From NCBI GenBank assembly GCA_950295325.1, contig OX485805.1, forward strand, positions 186,501-250,500: a stretch of 64,000 nucleotides of DNA. Direction: 5' to 3'. Source of the stretch: Polytrichum commune. Lineage: Eukaryota; Streptophyta; Polytrichopsida; Polytrichales; Polytrichaceae. The notes under the pieces were generated by a model that saw only the letters and a list, made by a program, of their open reading frames with translations, had not been told where the DNA came from and did not search any database. Numbering within the stretch: the first letter of the stretch is position 1; each line of letters opens with the position of its first letter. Both the position numbers and the translations under genes were made by a program. Below, piece after piece: positions 22,229 to 34,205 of the stretch.

Positions 22229-25200
22229 ATGGATTCCAACATTAATGATAGTGCATTCGAGTTCTCTTCGGAAGCGTCAAGCTATGCTAGCGAATTTGAA
22301 GATGTCGTGGAACAGGAAACTACAATTGGTGTCGCCAATGCAGAGGATGAATTCCTTCCACCATGTGAGGGTTATTCGCGGGAACAATGGATTGATCTTG
22401 ATGTTGTCCTAGTCAATGGATGTGGCGTCTCCGTGGTCGATGATGTTTGTAGGAACTCAAATCCTACAGACTGTATTGATGCAAATCCCCTTGGGGAGGA
22501 AGATGTTGGGGTGTGCATTTTGAATTCCAAACATCCATTGGAAGTGCCTCCTGGTTGGAGATTCTCTCTTCGTCGATGGCCGTTGCGAAGTGTTCTTCAT
22601 GATGGTGTCAGCTTGTGGAATCATGCCCGTCGTTTTGAGGAAATACAAAAGACTTTGTTCGCCACAATGCGTCCTAGAAAAGGTCGGCGTAAGTATGATT
22701 CCGTTCGCGTGCCTCGTGAACCCACGCAACGTCATCGTGATCAAACATTGGGAGACACATCTATTAGGTTCGTAGCAACAAAGGATTGTTGTGCAAAGAG
22801 GTGTTGCCAACTATTTCCCCGTGACAAAATCAAATTTGTGAGACAAGAGATGTGGCTTGCGGACTTTCGTATGCGATCTGCAAAGAAACTTGAAGTTCAT
22901 CGCAACGTGCACTTTGATGCCGAAGGTCGTAAGGTTGTGACCTTGGAAAATGTAGAGGTATGTTGCAAGGCATGGTACATTATACATGCAGTTTCAAAGG
23001 CAGATTTTTATAGGTTCCGGAACTACTTGATGCAAGGACGGCGTTCTCGGTTCCATGGCAACTCTGGCACAAAAAAGCCCAGGGAAGCAACACTCCAAGC
23101 GGCTGCAACACTATCAACCATCATTATGCCATTAGCGGATGCGATGCCACACAAGACGCGGACTTTGCCGTCGGGGGAAAAGGTTGTTCAGATGGTTTTG
23201 CCTACTGGGACAAAATGGAAGAACATACTTATGGATGTTAATGAAGTTGGCGAAAAGGCTGGATGTGGGCTCATTTCGTTGTTAAAATTGAGTGTGATCA
23301 AGAGTCAACAATTTGCAGAGTACATTACGAAGAGGCCTGGGGATAAGTTTGCTAGGTGTTCTGCTTGTGAGAAATATAAAGGCCTTCGAGATGCACATCC
23401 AATAGGGACTGAGTCGCACAATAGACATCAACGGAAATACATTGAGCATGTCAACAACCAGGAGGCACACCGTCAAGACTACTACAAGAATCGCGCATTA
23501 TCGATAATGAGGCCGAATGAGGTTTTGACAATCATTCATGACAAAATGGACCATGCGAAGACTGCGTGCCCGTGTTATGCGCGGAAAATAAAGGCTACAG
23601 ATGGATATTTCAAGCTTCCAATATCTGTCACAGGTTCGTTGGGTTTCATATTTTTTGGCGCACCCACATACTAATCGTTAAGAGTTACGGATGCACGTCC
23701 GTAAGTGTTTGTTCATTTTCTTGGCGTGCTTGCGGAAAAATTGAATCTCATTCTCATAGCTGATTTTGGAATGTACCTCTCATTTGTATATGTTAATTCA
23801 AGTATGATCGCACATGGCCATGTGGACGTCAAATATGCACATTATGGCTTGGATTTCTATCCAGGCGACGCCAATCATACCGTAGGGTCTTTTGCAAAAC
23901 TTCTACGAAATCTTGAGAGTCCGCCAACATCATCCTCTCGTGCTCTTTTTGTTGGATGTGGAACAACACCGATTTATGAGGCTGTGCTAGAGGGGAAGGA
24001 AGTTTGTCTATCTTCACTGCAAGAACCACCTGAACAACCCGTTCTTGCTAAACCTTTGCCTCCAACTCTACACGTGCAACTGGACAATTGTGCCAAAGAC
24101 AACAAATGTCGATACGTGTTTTGTTTTTGGTCATTGCTCGTAGCCAAGGGCATTTTCAAAGAAGTGTTTGTGTCTTTTTTGATGATTGGCCACACGCATG
24201 ATGACATTGACGCTTCATTTGGACGTTGGAGTATGAAGTTGCACGAGGAGGATTTTCCGACAATTCCTCTTCTCATGAAATCATACATGGATTTGGATAA
24301 TGTGCCAGTCATCCCGCATTTGATTGAAGAAGTGCCCGATTTCAAATCGTTTATCAAACCATTCATTCTTAAAGGAGGTGACCGCTTAGTGGGCCATACC
24401 AAGGCTCAACAATTCCGATTCTATATGCGTGATGATGGTCTGCCGGCCATGCAATTCAAAGTTTTGTGCACTTCTCCGAATTGGGGTCCATAGGAAGGGA
24501 TACTCGTATGGCGCCAAAACGAAGAGGGCAAATGTATGCTACCTGATGGGGAGCCAAAGCCTTGCACACCCAACCCCATGAGGAATGGACTTGAAATTAT
24601 CAAAGGTATATCCGGATTCATCGAGTATTGGAAAGAATTGTGCGAGGAAGACATCACAAGGCGTGTTCGGGATACCCACGAACCATTGATTACGTATTGG
24701 GATCGCATTCGCTCAGCATTGCTAGCACCCGATGTCGATACACATTCATGTTTGACACAAGGTTTTTGGCCACAAAGCCGAGTGACAATCGTGGAATCTG
24801 AGGCCATGTTCTTTGACAATGGGGACATCGGTGAAGAGTTCGCTGCGGACGACCATTATGTTGGCCCAGCTCGTAATCGCCCGGCTCCATCATTTCGTGT
24901 GGCTATTGATTGCTACGAAGGTTATATGATCCTCGTACGTCCGGGAGATGAGGAGCACCCTAAACCGATTTGGTTGGTAAAAGCATTGTCATCACCAAAT
25001 TTTGTTCCAACTAGCCCAAATTTTCGTCAAATTGAGGTGGAATATTGCCGTCCAAGCACCAAAGATCAAAATGTGCTCCGCACATATTTAGGGTGGGACA
25101 CAAAAAAAGGTTTCAAATGGACAATGGACTCAGCATACGAACCAATTTGGATAAACACAGATACCATACTTTGTGCTTGGAAACCACGCAAAGGTTCCAA

Positions 25201-25324
25201 ATCAGAGACAATGACCATCCCCCAAAAACATATAGATTTTGCCAAAGACAACTTGGCACGTATTGCTGCTGCAGAAAACGATGTCGATAATGGAAATGAA
25301 GCTGAGGATGAAGATGGAGAGTGA
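22229..25324 (+). pseudogene. DDE-transposase-like protein, unit A copy (broken)
   Basis: Two exons, 22229-23633 and about 23803-25324, closely match intact gene 2 on the minus strand at 35061-38123. Exon 1 has the acidic N-terminus, the Cys-rich block DCCAKRCCQLFPRDK, and CSACEKYKGLRDAH. Exon 2 has VQLDNCAKDNK and GHTHDDIDASFGRWSMKL. Two defects are visible. The splice leaves exon 2 one base short (AG/TATG instead of AG/GAATG), and an in-frame TAG lies at 24491-24493 where gene 2 reads on. The ATG follows a TTGTAG acceptor, so there is a leader intron. The family resembles DUF7869-containing, probably transposon-derived proteins; the enzyme activity is inferred. Confidence 0.8.
23684..23705. 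repeat. Single palindrome in intron of DDE-like gene 1
   Basis: GTTACGGATG-CA-CGTCCGTAAG lies within intron 23634-23802. The left arm has one change from the class A arm. The intron of intact gene 2 (36548-36679) has no palindrome. Confidence 0.9.
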
Positions 25325-25433
25325 TATTGACGTAGGTTTGGACCAAAGTTATTTGAAATGTGTCTTGGTTTTTCATGAAATATATGACATGGGGGTCGAA
25401 TACTAGTATATAAGACACATTTTATAGCAATGT

Positions 25434-25760
25434 TATGGATTACAATTATATTGCATGATTGTATTGATTTATGGATGTGGAATCCAACTTCCCATGCGCT
25501 ATCAAATGTTTTTTATATGTTTGTTTTTACGGTTGTTATAGATTACAATTATATTGCATGATTGTATTGATTTACGGATGTGGAATCCAACTTCCCATGG
25601 CTATCAAATGTTTTTTATATGTTTGTTTTTACGGTTATTATAGATTACAATTATATTGCATGATTTTATTGATTTACGGATGTGGAATCCAACTTCCCAT
25701 GTGCTATCAAATATTTTTTATATGTTTGTTTTTACGGATGTGGAGTCCAAACTATATAAT
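25434..25760 (+). repeat. Three ~109-bp tandem repeats after DDE-like gene 1
   Basis: The unit ATTGCATGATT.TATTGATTTA.GGATGTGGAATCCAACTTCCCATG...TATGTTTGTTTTTACGG is present three times with few differences. The start of each unit contains TTTACGGATGTGG, half of a class A palindrome arm, so the array may derive from it. The remaining stretch to 26165 has no gene. Confidence 0.85.
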
Positions 25761-26159
25761 TATATTGCAGATGCTAATTTGCAATTTCTTGTACCCACTG
25801 TCAAATTATTTTAATATTGTTGCGTTTGGGATGTGCCGTTCAATTCACCCACAATTGGCTAAGACCTTTATGTTTGGGATACACATCCAAGAGTCTATAG
25901 ATATAAAATCAGATGGCTATTTATAGATTCGTTATTTTTGCTCACTACAAAATCGAAAATACAAAATAATTGTGAATTTTTGTCATTGGAATATTGTGTT
26001 GGCGTAGTTTTGATTATCAACTAAATAATTACTATATTTGGATATCTATATATAGTAGTCACATATGGATCTCCTAAACATTGTGTTGCCATTGTTCCCC
26101 ATATTCCCCATGTTCCCTACGTTCACAATATTCGCATCCGAAACTATGGGTCCAATTTA

Positions 26160-26199
26160 TTTGGAGACTTTCCAAAGTCTCCAATTAACGAATATAGTG
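26160..26199 (+). repeat. CACTA-like terminus of unit A
   Basis: A small hairpin (GAGACTTT-CC-AAAGTCTC), then AATTAACGAATATAGTG. The same sequence occurs at 33662-33697 (plus) and reversed at 34532-34567, each time on the 3' side of a DDE-like gene or its remnant. Read outward it ends TAGTG; its complement starts CACTA, as in CACTA-type DNA transposons. The opposite terminus was not found, so the class is tentative. Confidence 0.5.
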
Positions 26200-26201
26200 T
26201 T

Positions 26202-26436
26202 ACATCTAAAAGTTGGCCATTCAGACCAAAAATGTGAGCTCGTAGGTAGTGTCCAAGACATATTTTTAGCCTTAAATATAAGTTTAAGGCGATCATACGT
26301 CAAAGGAGTTTTCTAGAGATGCACTAGGTTGGGAGGTGTTTTTGGAAGGCTTGGAAATGACTAGCAACAAAAGAGTTAATGTAGCAAGGAAGGACTGCAA
26401 ACACCCATTAACAATGGGCTTTCATATATATGTACT
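26202..26436 (+). repeat. Left TIR of unit B
   Basis: Inverted partner of 31259-31494. Differences are few, for example AAATATAAGT against AAACGGAAGT. Not coding. Confidence 0.9.
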
Positions 26437-26447
26437 TCTATTCGCTA

Positions 26448-27025
26448 CACGGGTAGATCACTTTAAGGCATTTTTGTGCACCACGTGTGGCTGGGGGTTT
26501 TTTTGTTTTGGGGTTATTTACCTTCAAGGGCTGAATTAAAACCTCCCTATAATTACTTAAATTTCAAAAATGGCCCATTTGTTTGCAACCTTCCATTACT
26601 TATATTGTCCAAGTCACTGTAATTTTTTGTACTCTATATTCCTTTTAAGTAATAAAAGCTAATCTACTTCCTAACGCAATTGACGAGTGTTGAGGGAAAG
26701 CATGAAAACAAAGAAGGGTGCAAACAGTAATACCATTGCAAACAAAGTTATGAAGAAAACACATAGGACCATAGCAAAGTAACCATTGCAAACACTATTA
26801 TGATGAAAACACATAGGATCCTTATCTTCAGCCCCTATATTAATTTTACAAAAAAAGAATGGCCCACGTTTTATGTCCATCTAACTTACTTATAATGGGA
26901 TTGTCTACATTTAATGGCCCCTTCATTATTTGGAATTCCTTTATAATTTTTATTTCAAATGATTTTAATCCTCTCTATATTATGCCGCACGTCGTTTTTA
27001 AAATGCACTAAGTGATCTACCCGTG
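26448..27025. mobile_element. hAT-type MITE, 578 bp
   Basis: The ends CACGGGTAGATCACTT and AAGTGATCTACCCGTG are perfect 16-bp inverted repeats. They are flanked by identical 8-bp duplications ATTCGCTA (26440-26447 and 27026-27033). An 8-bp duplication with short TIRs and no coding capacity fits a hAT-related MITE. Internally, 26720-26820 holds two copies of a ~60-bp unit (ACCATTGCAAACA...GAAAACACATAGGA). Confidence 0.9.
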
Positions 27026-27082
27026 ATTCGCTATTGATTATTGTAACAGGGGGGTGGTGCACATTTTCATTGTATGTAGCCA

Positions 27083-27794
27083 AGGTTTATGAGCGTGCAT
27101 TCGTAAACATGCAGCCCTTGGTTATTACACCGAAGTTCACAATTGCATATTCGTAAATATGCAACCTTTGTTGTTGGCCAAGGTTTACAAACGCGCATTT
27201 GTAAATACTCGTCGAGGTTTACGAACACTCGTTCGTAACAGTGCAACACTTGGTTGTTGAATAGAAGTTTACGAAAATGTGGGCCGAGGTTTACGAACGC
27301 CCGTTCGTAAATGTGCGCCGATTTTGTTCATAACTATGCAGCACTTGGTTACTGCGCAGAATTTTACGAAAATGTGGGCTGAGGTTTACGAACGTCCGTT
27401 CGTAAATGTGGGCCGAGGTTTACAAACGTCCGTTTGTAAATGTGGGTTGAGGTTTACGAACGCCCGTTCGTAAATATGCGCCGACTTTTACGAACGCACG
27501 TTCGTAACTATGCAGCACTTGGTTGCTGCGCAGAATTTTATGAAAATGTGGGCCGAGGTTTACGAACGCCCGTTCGTAAGTATGGGCCGAGGTTTACGAA
27601 CGCCTGTTCGTAAATGTGCGCCGACTTTGTTCGTAACTATGCAACACTTGGTTGCTGTGCAGAATTTTACGAAAATGTGGACCGAGGTTTACGAACGCCC
27701 GTTCGTAAATGTGCACCGACGTTTACAAACCCACGTTCGTAATTGTATAACACTTGGTTGTTGCGCTGAAGTTTACGAACGCCCGTTCGTAAAC
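27083..27794. repeat. Palindrome array B1 (left arm of unit B)
   Basis: About fourteen copies of TTTACGAACG-NN-CGTTCGTAAA in varying states, with centres CC, TC, CA and CT. They are embedded in repeats containing AAATGTGGGCCGAGG and GCAGCACTTGGTTGCTGCGCAG. Several half palindromes (TTTACGAAAATGTGGG) are also present. The array is the inverted counterpart of B2. Confidence 0.95.
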
Positions 27795-27799
27795 ATGCT

Positions 27800-28620
27800 C
27801 CAATATTTACGCATGTACATATGTTTTTTATATTCATATATAAACAAATACAAATATGCATTGGTCTATAATGGAGTGGTTGATATGTATCAGTAATTTG
27901 TCCATTGCATCTTGCCACTTTTGGTTTGTGATTGATACCTATCAACCTTAAATTGGTGCCTTTGCATACTGCAAGTGAAAATAAAACTTGAGAACGATAA
28001 AAATTGAAACAACCGAATGAAAACATAATTGAGTTTCAGGTTGTGAGAGAACACTAAATCGAAAAACATGGGGAAGCTTGCAAACAAAACATGCCAAAGC
28101 TCAACATACATGGAAAAAAACACATGGAATTCAACAATGAAAAAATTTTCAAAATGTGAAGGAAGTGAGTTCAGGAGGATTACACTATGCACGTTGAATT
28201 GGTATACATCCAAAACTTGTGCTTCCTCATTTAGTGAAAAACTTCGAAAACCTCAGAATTGTAAATTCAATCTACTGCACCCTCACATTAGTCATTCCTC
28301 CCTCACACTCTTAAGCCCTCGCACGTTACATACAAACCCTTGCAACAACTCTTATGTGTATGCAACTTTCAAGTTTGTAGCTCTCAAGCTCTCTACTAGC
28401 AAACTTGCAACTCTCAAAAGAAATCTGTGACTCTCAAACACGCGCACCAACAAAACAAAGAAAAGATATGAGTAAAGAAATGACAAAACCTCCGCTCCGC
28501 ATGTGCTCAGCGTTCCGCTTCTCCTTTCTATGCTCCAAATGACAATGAAAGGAGAAGAAGGGGTGCGGGGAGGTAGCCAACGCCGCTAGGGTTTCCCTAT
28601 CGTTGCTACGTGGCCTCCTC
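27800..28620 (-). other. Leader/promoter-like part of unit B, no gene
   Basis: No coding sequence. Near 28330-28440 the minus strand is rich in GAGAGTTGCAAG-type repeats; near 28490-28620 there is a short GC-richer block with GCTACGTGGCC. Both correspond in place to the leader and promoter of the ParB-like gene in unit A. Confidence 0.35.
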
Positions 28621-28728
28621 CATGTGGGAAGGGTTGGGATGTGGTGGGATGGGGTTTGGGAAAGGGATGGGATGGGATGGGATGGGTTGGGATTGGATGG
28701 GTTGGGATGGGATAGGGGTGGGGAGGGA
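28620..28728 (+). repeat. G-rich minisatellite (GGGATG/GGGTTG)
   Basis: A run of GGGATGGGATGGGTTGGGAT-type units. Repeated GGG tracts could fold into G-quadruplexes. Confidence 0.85.
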
Positions 28729-28729
28729 A

Positions 28730-30525
28730 TTTGTTACCATTGAAATGTGTTAGTTTCATCCAAGTTATGATACATGAATTGTTATCATATTATGGAGGCA
28801 GTCATATGACTACTTTGTCCATACTTGTTAGGATGGAAAAACGTTCGATGACTCTCTTGCTTGAAAATAAAAGTAAAATTTGTAAGTAATGAAGACATGC
28901 TTAATTCATGTTTTGTATTATGTATATGTAGTATAGGTGTTTATCATATTGATTTGAATAGCTTGATATAAATACAAATGAAATTTTTCTCCCATTCTAT
29001 TAATCCCTATACATTTGGTTCTTTTGTAAATATTAGGTACATAGGGAGTATAAATTTGTAGTGAATAATGCACATCATTTAGTAGAAATTTGATGAAGAA
29101 TCCAACCCCAATGATGCTCATATGGTGTTTTGAAATATAATGTTTTCAAGAATGAAATATCTTTCAAGTTGTTCATTACTTCCTCTAATCATTATTAGCT
29201 TCATAAAATACACAATTTGAGATTGGGGGGAGGGGGTGAACTTAATTTTAGTAGAGGTGGAGGGAAATTCAATTTCGAACATGTCATCAATTCATATAAT
29301 TAGGTGTCAACTTGAACTAACATTTGTATAGTGCATTGAACTTTAACTTCAACTTGAACTAAGTGTATTTGAGCCATGTGATCGGATGTTTGGCAAGTAT
29401 AAAATGTGCATTCTACATAATTAAGTGAGTGCAATATGGGCTATTGAGTAGTCAATATCGTTTGTGTGTGTAATCTATTGTATTAACTGCCGGACATGCA
29501 CAACTTTCACAAACCCTAACCCCAAACCCTAACCCCAAACCCTAAACCCTACATCCCTAAATCTTCTAATCTTACCAACATTCAAAATATGTGGCCATGT
29601 TGTGGTATGTGGGCATGTCCAACTGGTCTACCAATGTTGGTTGGATTAGATATTGCTTCATCCGGTTAATAACAACTATTGAGAATCATGCCGATTGTCA
29701 TTTCAAGATTCAAAATTGGATTTGAGATACAACTTTGGTTTATGTCAAAAGTGAAGTTTAGAATTCTTCCTCTTTCACCTTAATAATGTTGAGTGCATTT
29801 TGATCACACAGTCCATACTTAATCTTATTCTAACATGCATGTCTTAAGACTCAACTTTAAATGAATACTTTTAGTTATGCACCTACTTCTCGTAGGATGC
29901 AAAAACATGCAATTAGTGTGACTCGACCTAGGTATGTTTTGAATTCATATGCTTACTCTACCTTATGTACCATTCCAAATTAATTTCAATCTTGCCACAC
30001 ATTCTGGATTAATTCAATCTTTCCACATCTAGGTTTGCACTTGAATTAAGACCTACATTATACCTAGGTATGGTTTCATATCATATCCTTCCTCTACCTT
30101 ACAAGCCATTCCAAATTAATCCGACACACTTAGTGAGCATATTTTGGACATGTTTTGAATGTGAATCATATAATATATACAATTTTAGGGGCCTTCACAA
30201 CTAATTTTGACCCACTCCTACCTCATTGTATGTATGTGTATATATATACATCACTTAGACGTTGGTAACATATAGGTATCAATTGTCCAAAAACTTGAAT
30301 TTCATAACTTGGTCGCAAATCATTTATTTAATGTTAAGCATCATCATATTTCAATAACATTTGACTATTACAGTATTTATGTTTTTATCCTGAGGCCTTG
30401 GTAACACCTAAGGTGTGTGAGCGACATTAATATTTTCAATATGTTGCATGCATGCCATACATGTTCCATACATAGCGTCATACATGTTTCGCATGGATAG
30501 AATGACATATTGTTAGGTTAAGGTA
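28730..30525. other. AT-rich centre of unit B, no genes seen
   Basis: Only short open frames without recognisable content. It holds the telomere-like tract at 29511-29551 and sequence at 29940-30060 related to the centre of unit A (15040-15200). Confidence 0.65.
29511..29551 (-). repeat. Telomere-like repeat in unit B centre
   Basis: AAACCCTAACCCC units followed by AAACCCTAAACCCT, a mixed CCCTAAA/CCCTAACC tract. Confidence 0.9.
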
Positions 30526-30528
30526 GGC

Positions 30529-30610
30529 GGCGGGAATCCGCTTTTTAAAAAGCATCCAAGGGATTTTGAATCGCCCTAGAGCAGTACTTAAAGGTCTTCC
30601 CCTCCACACC
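30529..30610 (+). promoter_or_regulatory. Promoter-like block of unit B, DDE side
   Basis: GGCGGGAA (E2F-like) at 30529-30536, GCATCCAAGGGA at 30551-30562, then AGTACTTAAAGG at 30583-30594 and CCCCTCC. The same elements in the same order occur in unit C (minus, 39507 to 39451), and most occur in unit A (16821-16865). No gene follows here, only the palindromes and the TIR. Confidence 0.45.
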
Positions 30611-30754
30611 ATAGCTCTTTTTTGCGGCATGCTCTAGAGATTGCTCTAGAGACTTGTAGGAGTGCGCGCATATCACATTTCTATGCGTCGACACTACACA
30701 CTTCATGTACGTACAACGTATATCCACCGCATATACCGCCGCGTATTCCGGAGT

Positions 30755-31209
30755 TTTACGAACGGGCGTTCGTAAATCTCTGCCACATTTACGAACAGGC
30801 GTTCGTAAACCTCGGCCCACATTTTCGTACACTTCTTTGCAGCAACCAAGTGCTGCACAGTTACGAACGTGCGTTCGTAAATCTCCGCCACATTTACGAA
30901 CGGGCGTTCGTAAACCTCGGCCCACATTTTCGTACACTTCTTTGCAGCAACCAAGTGCTGCACAGTTACGAACGTGCGTTCGTAAATCTCCGCCACATTT
31001 ACGAACGGGCGTTCGTAAACCTCGGCCCACATTTTCGTACACTTCTTTGCAGCAACCAAGTGCTGCACAGTTACATCGGCGCACATTTACGAACGGGCGT
31101 TCGTAAACCTTGGCTCACATTTACGAACGGGCGTTCGTAAACCTTGGCTCACATTTACGAACGGGCGTTCGTAAACCTCGATGCACATTTACGAACGGGC
31201 GTTCGTAAA
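30755..31209. repeat. Palindrome array B2 (right arm of unit B)
   Basis: About ten copies of TTTACGAACG-NN-CGTTCGTAAA, centres mainly GG and TG with one AG. The first six are arranged as three ~105-bp units, each with two palindromes and the spacer CCCACATTTTCGTACACTTC; the last four are spaced about 33-35 bp. The centres are the complements of those in B1, as expected for inverted arms. Confidence 0.95.
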
Positions 31210-31258
31210 CATCGGCCCCCATTTTCGTAAACTTCTGCGCAGCAACCAAATGCTGCAT

Positions 31259-31494
31259 AGTACGTATATATGAAAGTCCATTGTTAATGGGTGTTTGCAG
31301 TCCTTCCTTGCTACATTAACTCTTTTGTTGCTAGTCATTTCCAAGCCTTGCAAAAATACCTCCCAACCTAGTGGATCTCTAGAAAACTCCTTTGACGTAT
31401 GATCGCCTTAAACTTCCGTTTAAGGCTAAAAAATATGTCTTGGACACTACCTACAAGCTCACGTTTTTGGTCTGAATGGCCAACTTTTAGATGT
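31259..31494 (-). repeat. Right TIR of unit B
   Basis: Inverted partner of 26202-26436. It directly abuts array B2, whereas the left TIR is separated from B1 by the MITE. Confidence 0.9.
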
Positions 31495-31659
31495 TGTTTC
31501 TATAATATAAGCTTAGAGCTGGCATCTGTAACCTTCTACAACCTATAGTGGAGTTTTCGGGTCCTTATGACTAGCTAATATTTTTGGTCAAAGATGGTTT
31601 TCGCAAACCGAATCCAGATCCAGTGTTTCTAAGCTTCAACCAACCTATGGTACAAATAT

Positions 31660-31697
31660 AAATCACAAATCACAAATCACAAATCACAAATCACTGC
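31660..31697 (+). repeat. AATCACA microsatellite
   Basis: Five tandem AATCACA units just before the unit D palindromes. The same AAATCACAAATCA sequence recurs after the first palindromes. Confidence 0.85.
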
Positions 31698-31736
31698 ATT
31701 TGTAGTATTGGTTCAAACATAGATAATGGTTGAAAG

Positions 31737-32767
31737 TTTACAAACGCACGTTCGTAAATCACAAATCAACGCATTTGTAGTATTGGTTGAAACATATATG
31801 GTGATTGAGAGTTTACAAACGCGCGTTCGTAAATCACAAATGAACGCATTTGTATTAATGATTCAATCACATATGATGGCTAAGAGTTTACGAACGTGCG
31901 TTCGTAAATATCACCTGTGAGTATGGTCTATGTATCTAGCAATATCCATAGATAGACATACATCTATGCATAGACCCAAACAATATATCATAGTGATATA
32001 CGAACGTGCGTTCGTAAATACCACCTATGAGTATGGTCTATGTGTCTAGGAACATCCATAGATGGACATACATCTATGCATAGACCCAAACAATATATCA
32101 TGGTGATATACGAAGGCACGTTCGTAAAGATATGACCCAAAGCCTTATGAACGGTCGTTTGTAAATACCACATGTGAATATGGTCTATGTATCCAAACAA
32201 CATCCATACATAGACACATCTATGCATCGACCCAAATATGATGATGATATATGATACAAGTCTGTCATGATGATATACGAATGGGCATTCATAAATATAC
32301 CTACCAAAGCTTTACGAACGGCCATTCGTATGGAGTATATCAATCCAATTGCCCCAAATGCCCGTATGATGGCATACGTTTTGCGAAAGTACATCCGTAA
32401 ATACCACAATTATTACAGTCTAAATTTTATTTGCCATAAAAAATACAACATGTGACATACGCGCGGCCGTTCATAAAGATACCCTCCTGGAATATGTATA
32501 GGGAGGTATACAAATGCCCATTTGTATATCCCAAGTCGTATTTTTTTGTATTTTGGGCCGATAATCGACGACATACATCGTGTCGACTGTGTATGCGACT
32601 AATATTTTTTAAATTCATATCATTCAGTTTTTTTCATATGCATGTATAATGTTCTTTGACACCAATGTGAATATATGTATCGTGTGATCTTTAACATCAT
32701 GTGTTGTTTGTCCCATGCACATTTGATCATGAAATGGGATGTACTTTACGACCGCGCGTTCATGAAC
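31737..32767. repeat. Decaying palindrome array of unit D
   Basis: About a dozen class B-like palindromes, from good ones (31885-31906, TTTACGAACG-TG-CGTTCGTAAA) to barely recognisable ones (32461-32480, 32508-32530, 32745-32767). They are spaced about 70-120 bp, with shared flanks such as GAGTATGGTCTATGT and ATAGACATACATCTATGCATAGACCCAAA. Divergence suggests an older unit. Confidence 0.85.
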
Positions 32768-32769
32768 AT

Positions 32770-33655
32770 ATGTGAAAATCGTGTCTTGTATTGATGTAAA
32801 ACCATGTCCATGGTTACTTAACAAATCATTTCAACGCCTTCTAAAGATAATAAATAACACCATGTGATGCCCATGTTTATTGGAATGGAAAAATAAGGAT
32901 TATTTGCACCTGACCATGGATTGTTTTGGAACACATGTTCGTGTTTATTTATGAGGTTCTCCAATGGTATCCCAACACCTACTTTTTAATGTCCACAATG
33001 CGAGCGTGTCTTTGGTTTGCTAGTCATTATTGTCTCTTTAGTTGGAAAGTGTATGTATTTTAGGTCATATATACTCACATATAGTGTGTCCACTCTTATT
33101 TGCATAGCATCGGTTATGTGGTTGTCCATTCCATGGTTGTTTTTTAGGTGTATGGTAGTGGATGTAGTAGATAGTGCCTTTGTGTTGTCAACATATGCAT
33201 CGTCTTTAGATAATGAATGTGAACTCTCTTCCCGATCGGCTGACAATATTGACGGGACAATCGTGGTGGGTGTGTTTGTGGATACATCTTTCGGTAGACA
33301 TAACATAGGTTGGAATTAGTGTGAAAATAGGGGCATTGTATAGACTTGGTTGTATTGCAGCTACATTCAAACTTATTTTAAATAAGTTTGGGATGTGCCA
33401 TCTAATTCAATAAGACCTTTCCATATGGGATGCGCATCCTAGACTCTATAATGACATAAAACCATTTTTTGGGAGATTTGATTGTTATTTTCCATGTGAA
33501 GTTCATGTTTTGATCACGATATTTAAAATTACTATATTTAGTAATGTGAATATTCTTTGCGTACAAACTTATGAACTATCATTTTCCCAATGTTCCCAAT
33601 GTTCCCATTATAATGTATGCTCACAATATTGGCATCCCAAACTATGGGTGAATTT
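32770..33655 (+). other. 3' part of unit D, no gene seen
   Basis: 33370-33655 resembles 25800-26160, the sequence after DDE-like gene 1 (TTTGGGATGTGCC, CAATAAGACCTTT, GGATGCGCATCC, CTATGGGT). This marks the region as the end of another unit, but no DDE-like coding sequence is left. Open frames here look accidental. Confidence 0.55.
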
Positions 33656-33661
33656 GATTTT

Positions 33662-33697
33662 GAGACTTTCCAAAGTCTCCGATTAACGAATATAGTG
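33662..33697 (+). repeat. CACTA-like terminus of unit D
   Basis: GAGACTTT-CC-AAAGTCTC hairpin, then GATTAACGAATATAGTG, almost identical to 26164-26199. It faces the reversed copy at 34532-34567. Confidence 0.5.
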
Positions 33698-33699
33698 TT

Positions 33700-34205
33700 T
33701 AAAGCTACAAAAACAATTGAGAAAACATCTACTTGGGAATCAACACCTTCGCAATTTCGATGCCGCCCATGATCTAACAAAGGCATCAATCACCCGCAAC
33801 GCAGAGGGAAGCTAGCATGTGAGCGTTGAGCGGAGAGCAGTGAGCAGTGAGCAGTGAGTGGTAACATGTGAGCAGTTAGCAAAAAAATGACCAATAATAG
33901 GATTTTAAAAGAAATTATTCCAATATAGTTGGATTATATATTATGAAAACAAAATTGTGGGAAAAAAAATGTATTGAGCTCGGCCCTATTACCATGGATT
34001 TCAGGAAGTTTGTTGATCCACGGTGATAGGCATTTTATTGACATGTCAAGTACGGCATTGAAATGTCGAGCACTTTATTGTGACAAACAATTATTTAGTT
34101 GTACCATCAGTTTGTACTACATACATTTCATATGGATATACACAAATATTTCTATATATGTAAAAATGATGAATAATTGTGTCCATGCCCTTCACCCCTA
34201 TGCCA
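33700..34205. other. Spacer between units D and C
   Basis: No gene seen. It holds a small GAGCAGTGAGCAGTGAGCAGTGAG repeat (33826-33856). With the SWIM fragment it is probably older DNA into which both units inserted. Confidence 0.5.

Larger units (their letters stand above)
26202..31494. mobile_element. Unit B: gene-less element with 235-bp TIRs
   Basis: Terminal inverted repeats at 26202-26436 and 31259-31494 are about 95% identical and start ACATCTAAAAGTTGGCC. Possible 4-bp duplications TGTT lie at 26198-26201 and 31495-31498. Inside each arm is a palindrome array (class B), then leader- and promoter-like sequence, then an AT-rich centre with telomere-like repeats. This is the same order as units A and C but without either gene, so it looks like a non-autonomous derivative. 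A MITE (26448-27025) has inserted into the left arm. Confidence 0.75.

Noticed and set aside
26448-27025. CACGGGTAGATCACTT ends as part of unit B's own TIR
   Set aside because: The 8-bp duplication ATTCGCTA on both sides shows an independent insertion.
33017-33319. 100-residue hydrophobic frame
   Set aside because: No recognisable domain, AT-rich non-coding surroundings, and no promoter or splice context.
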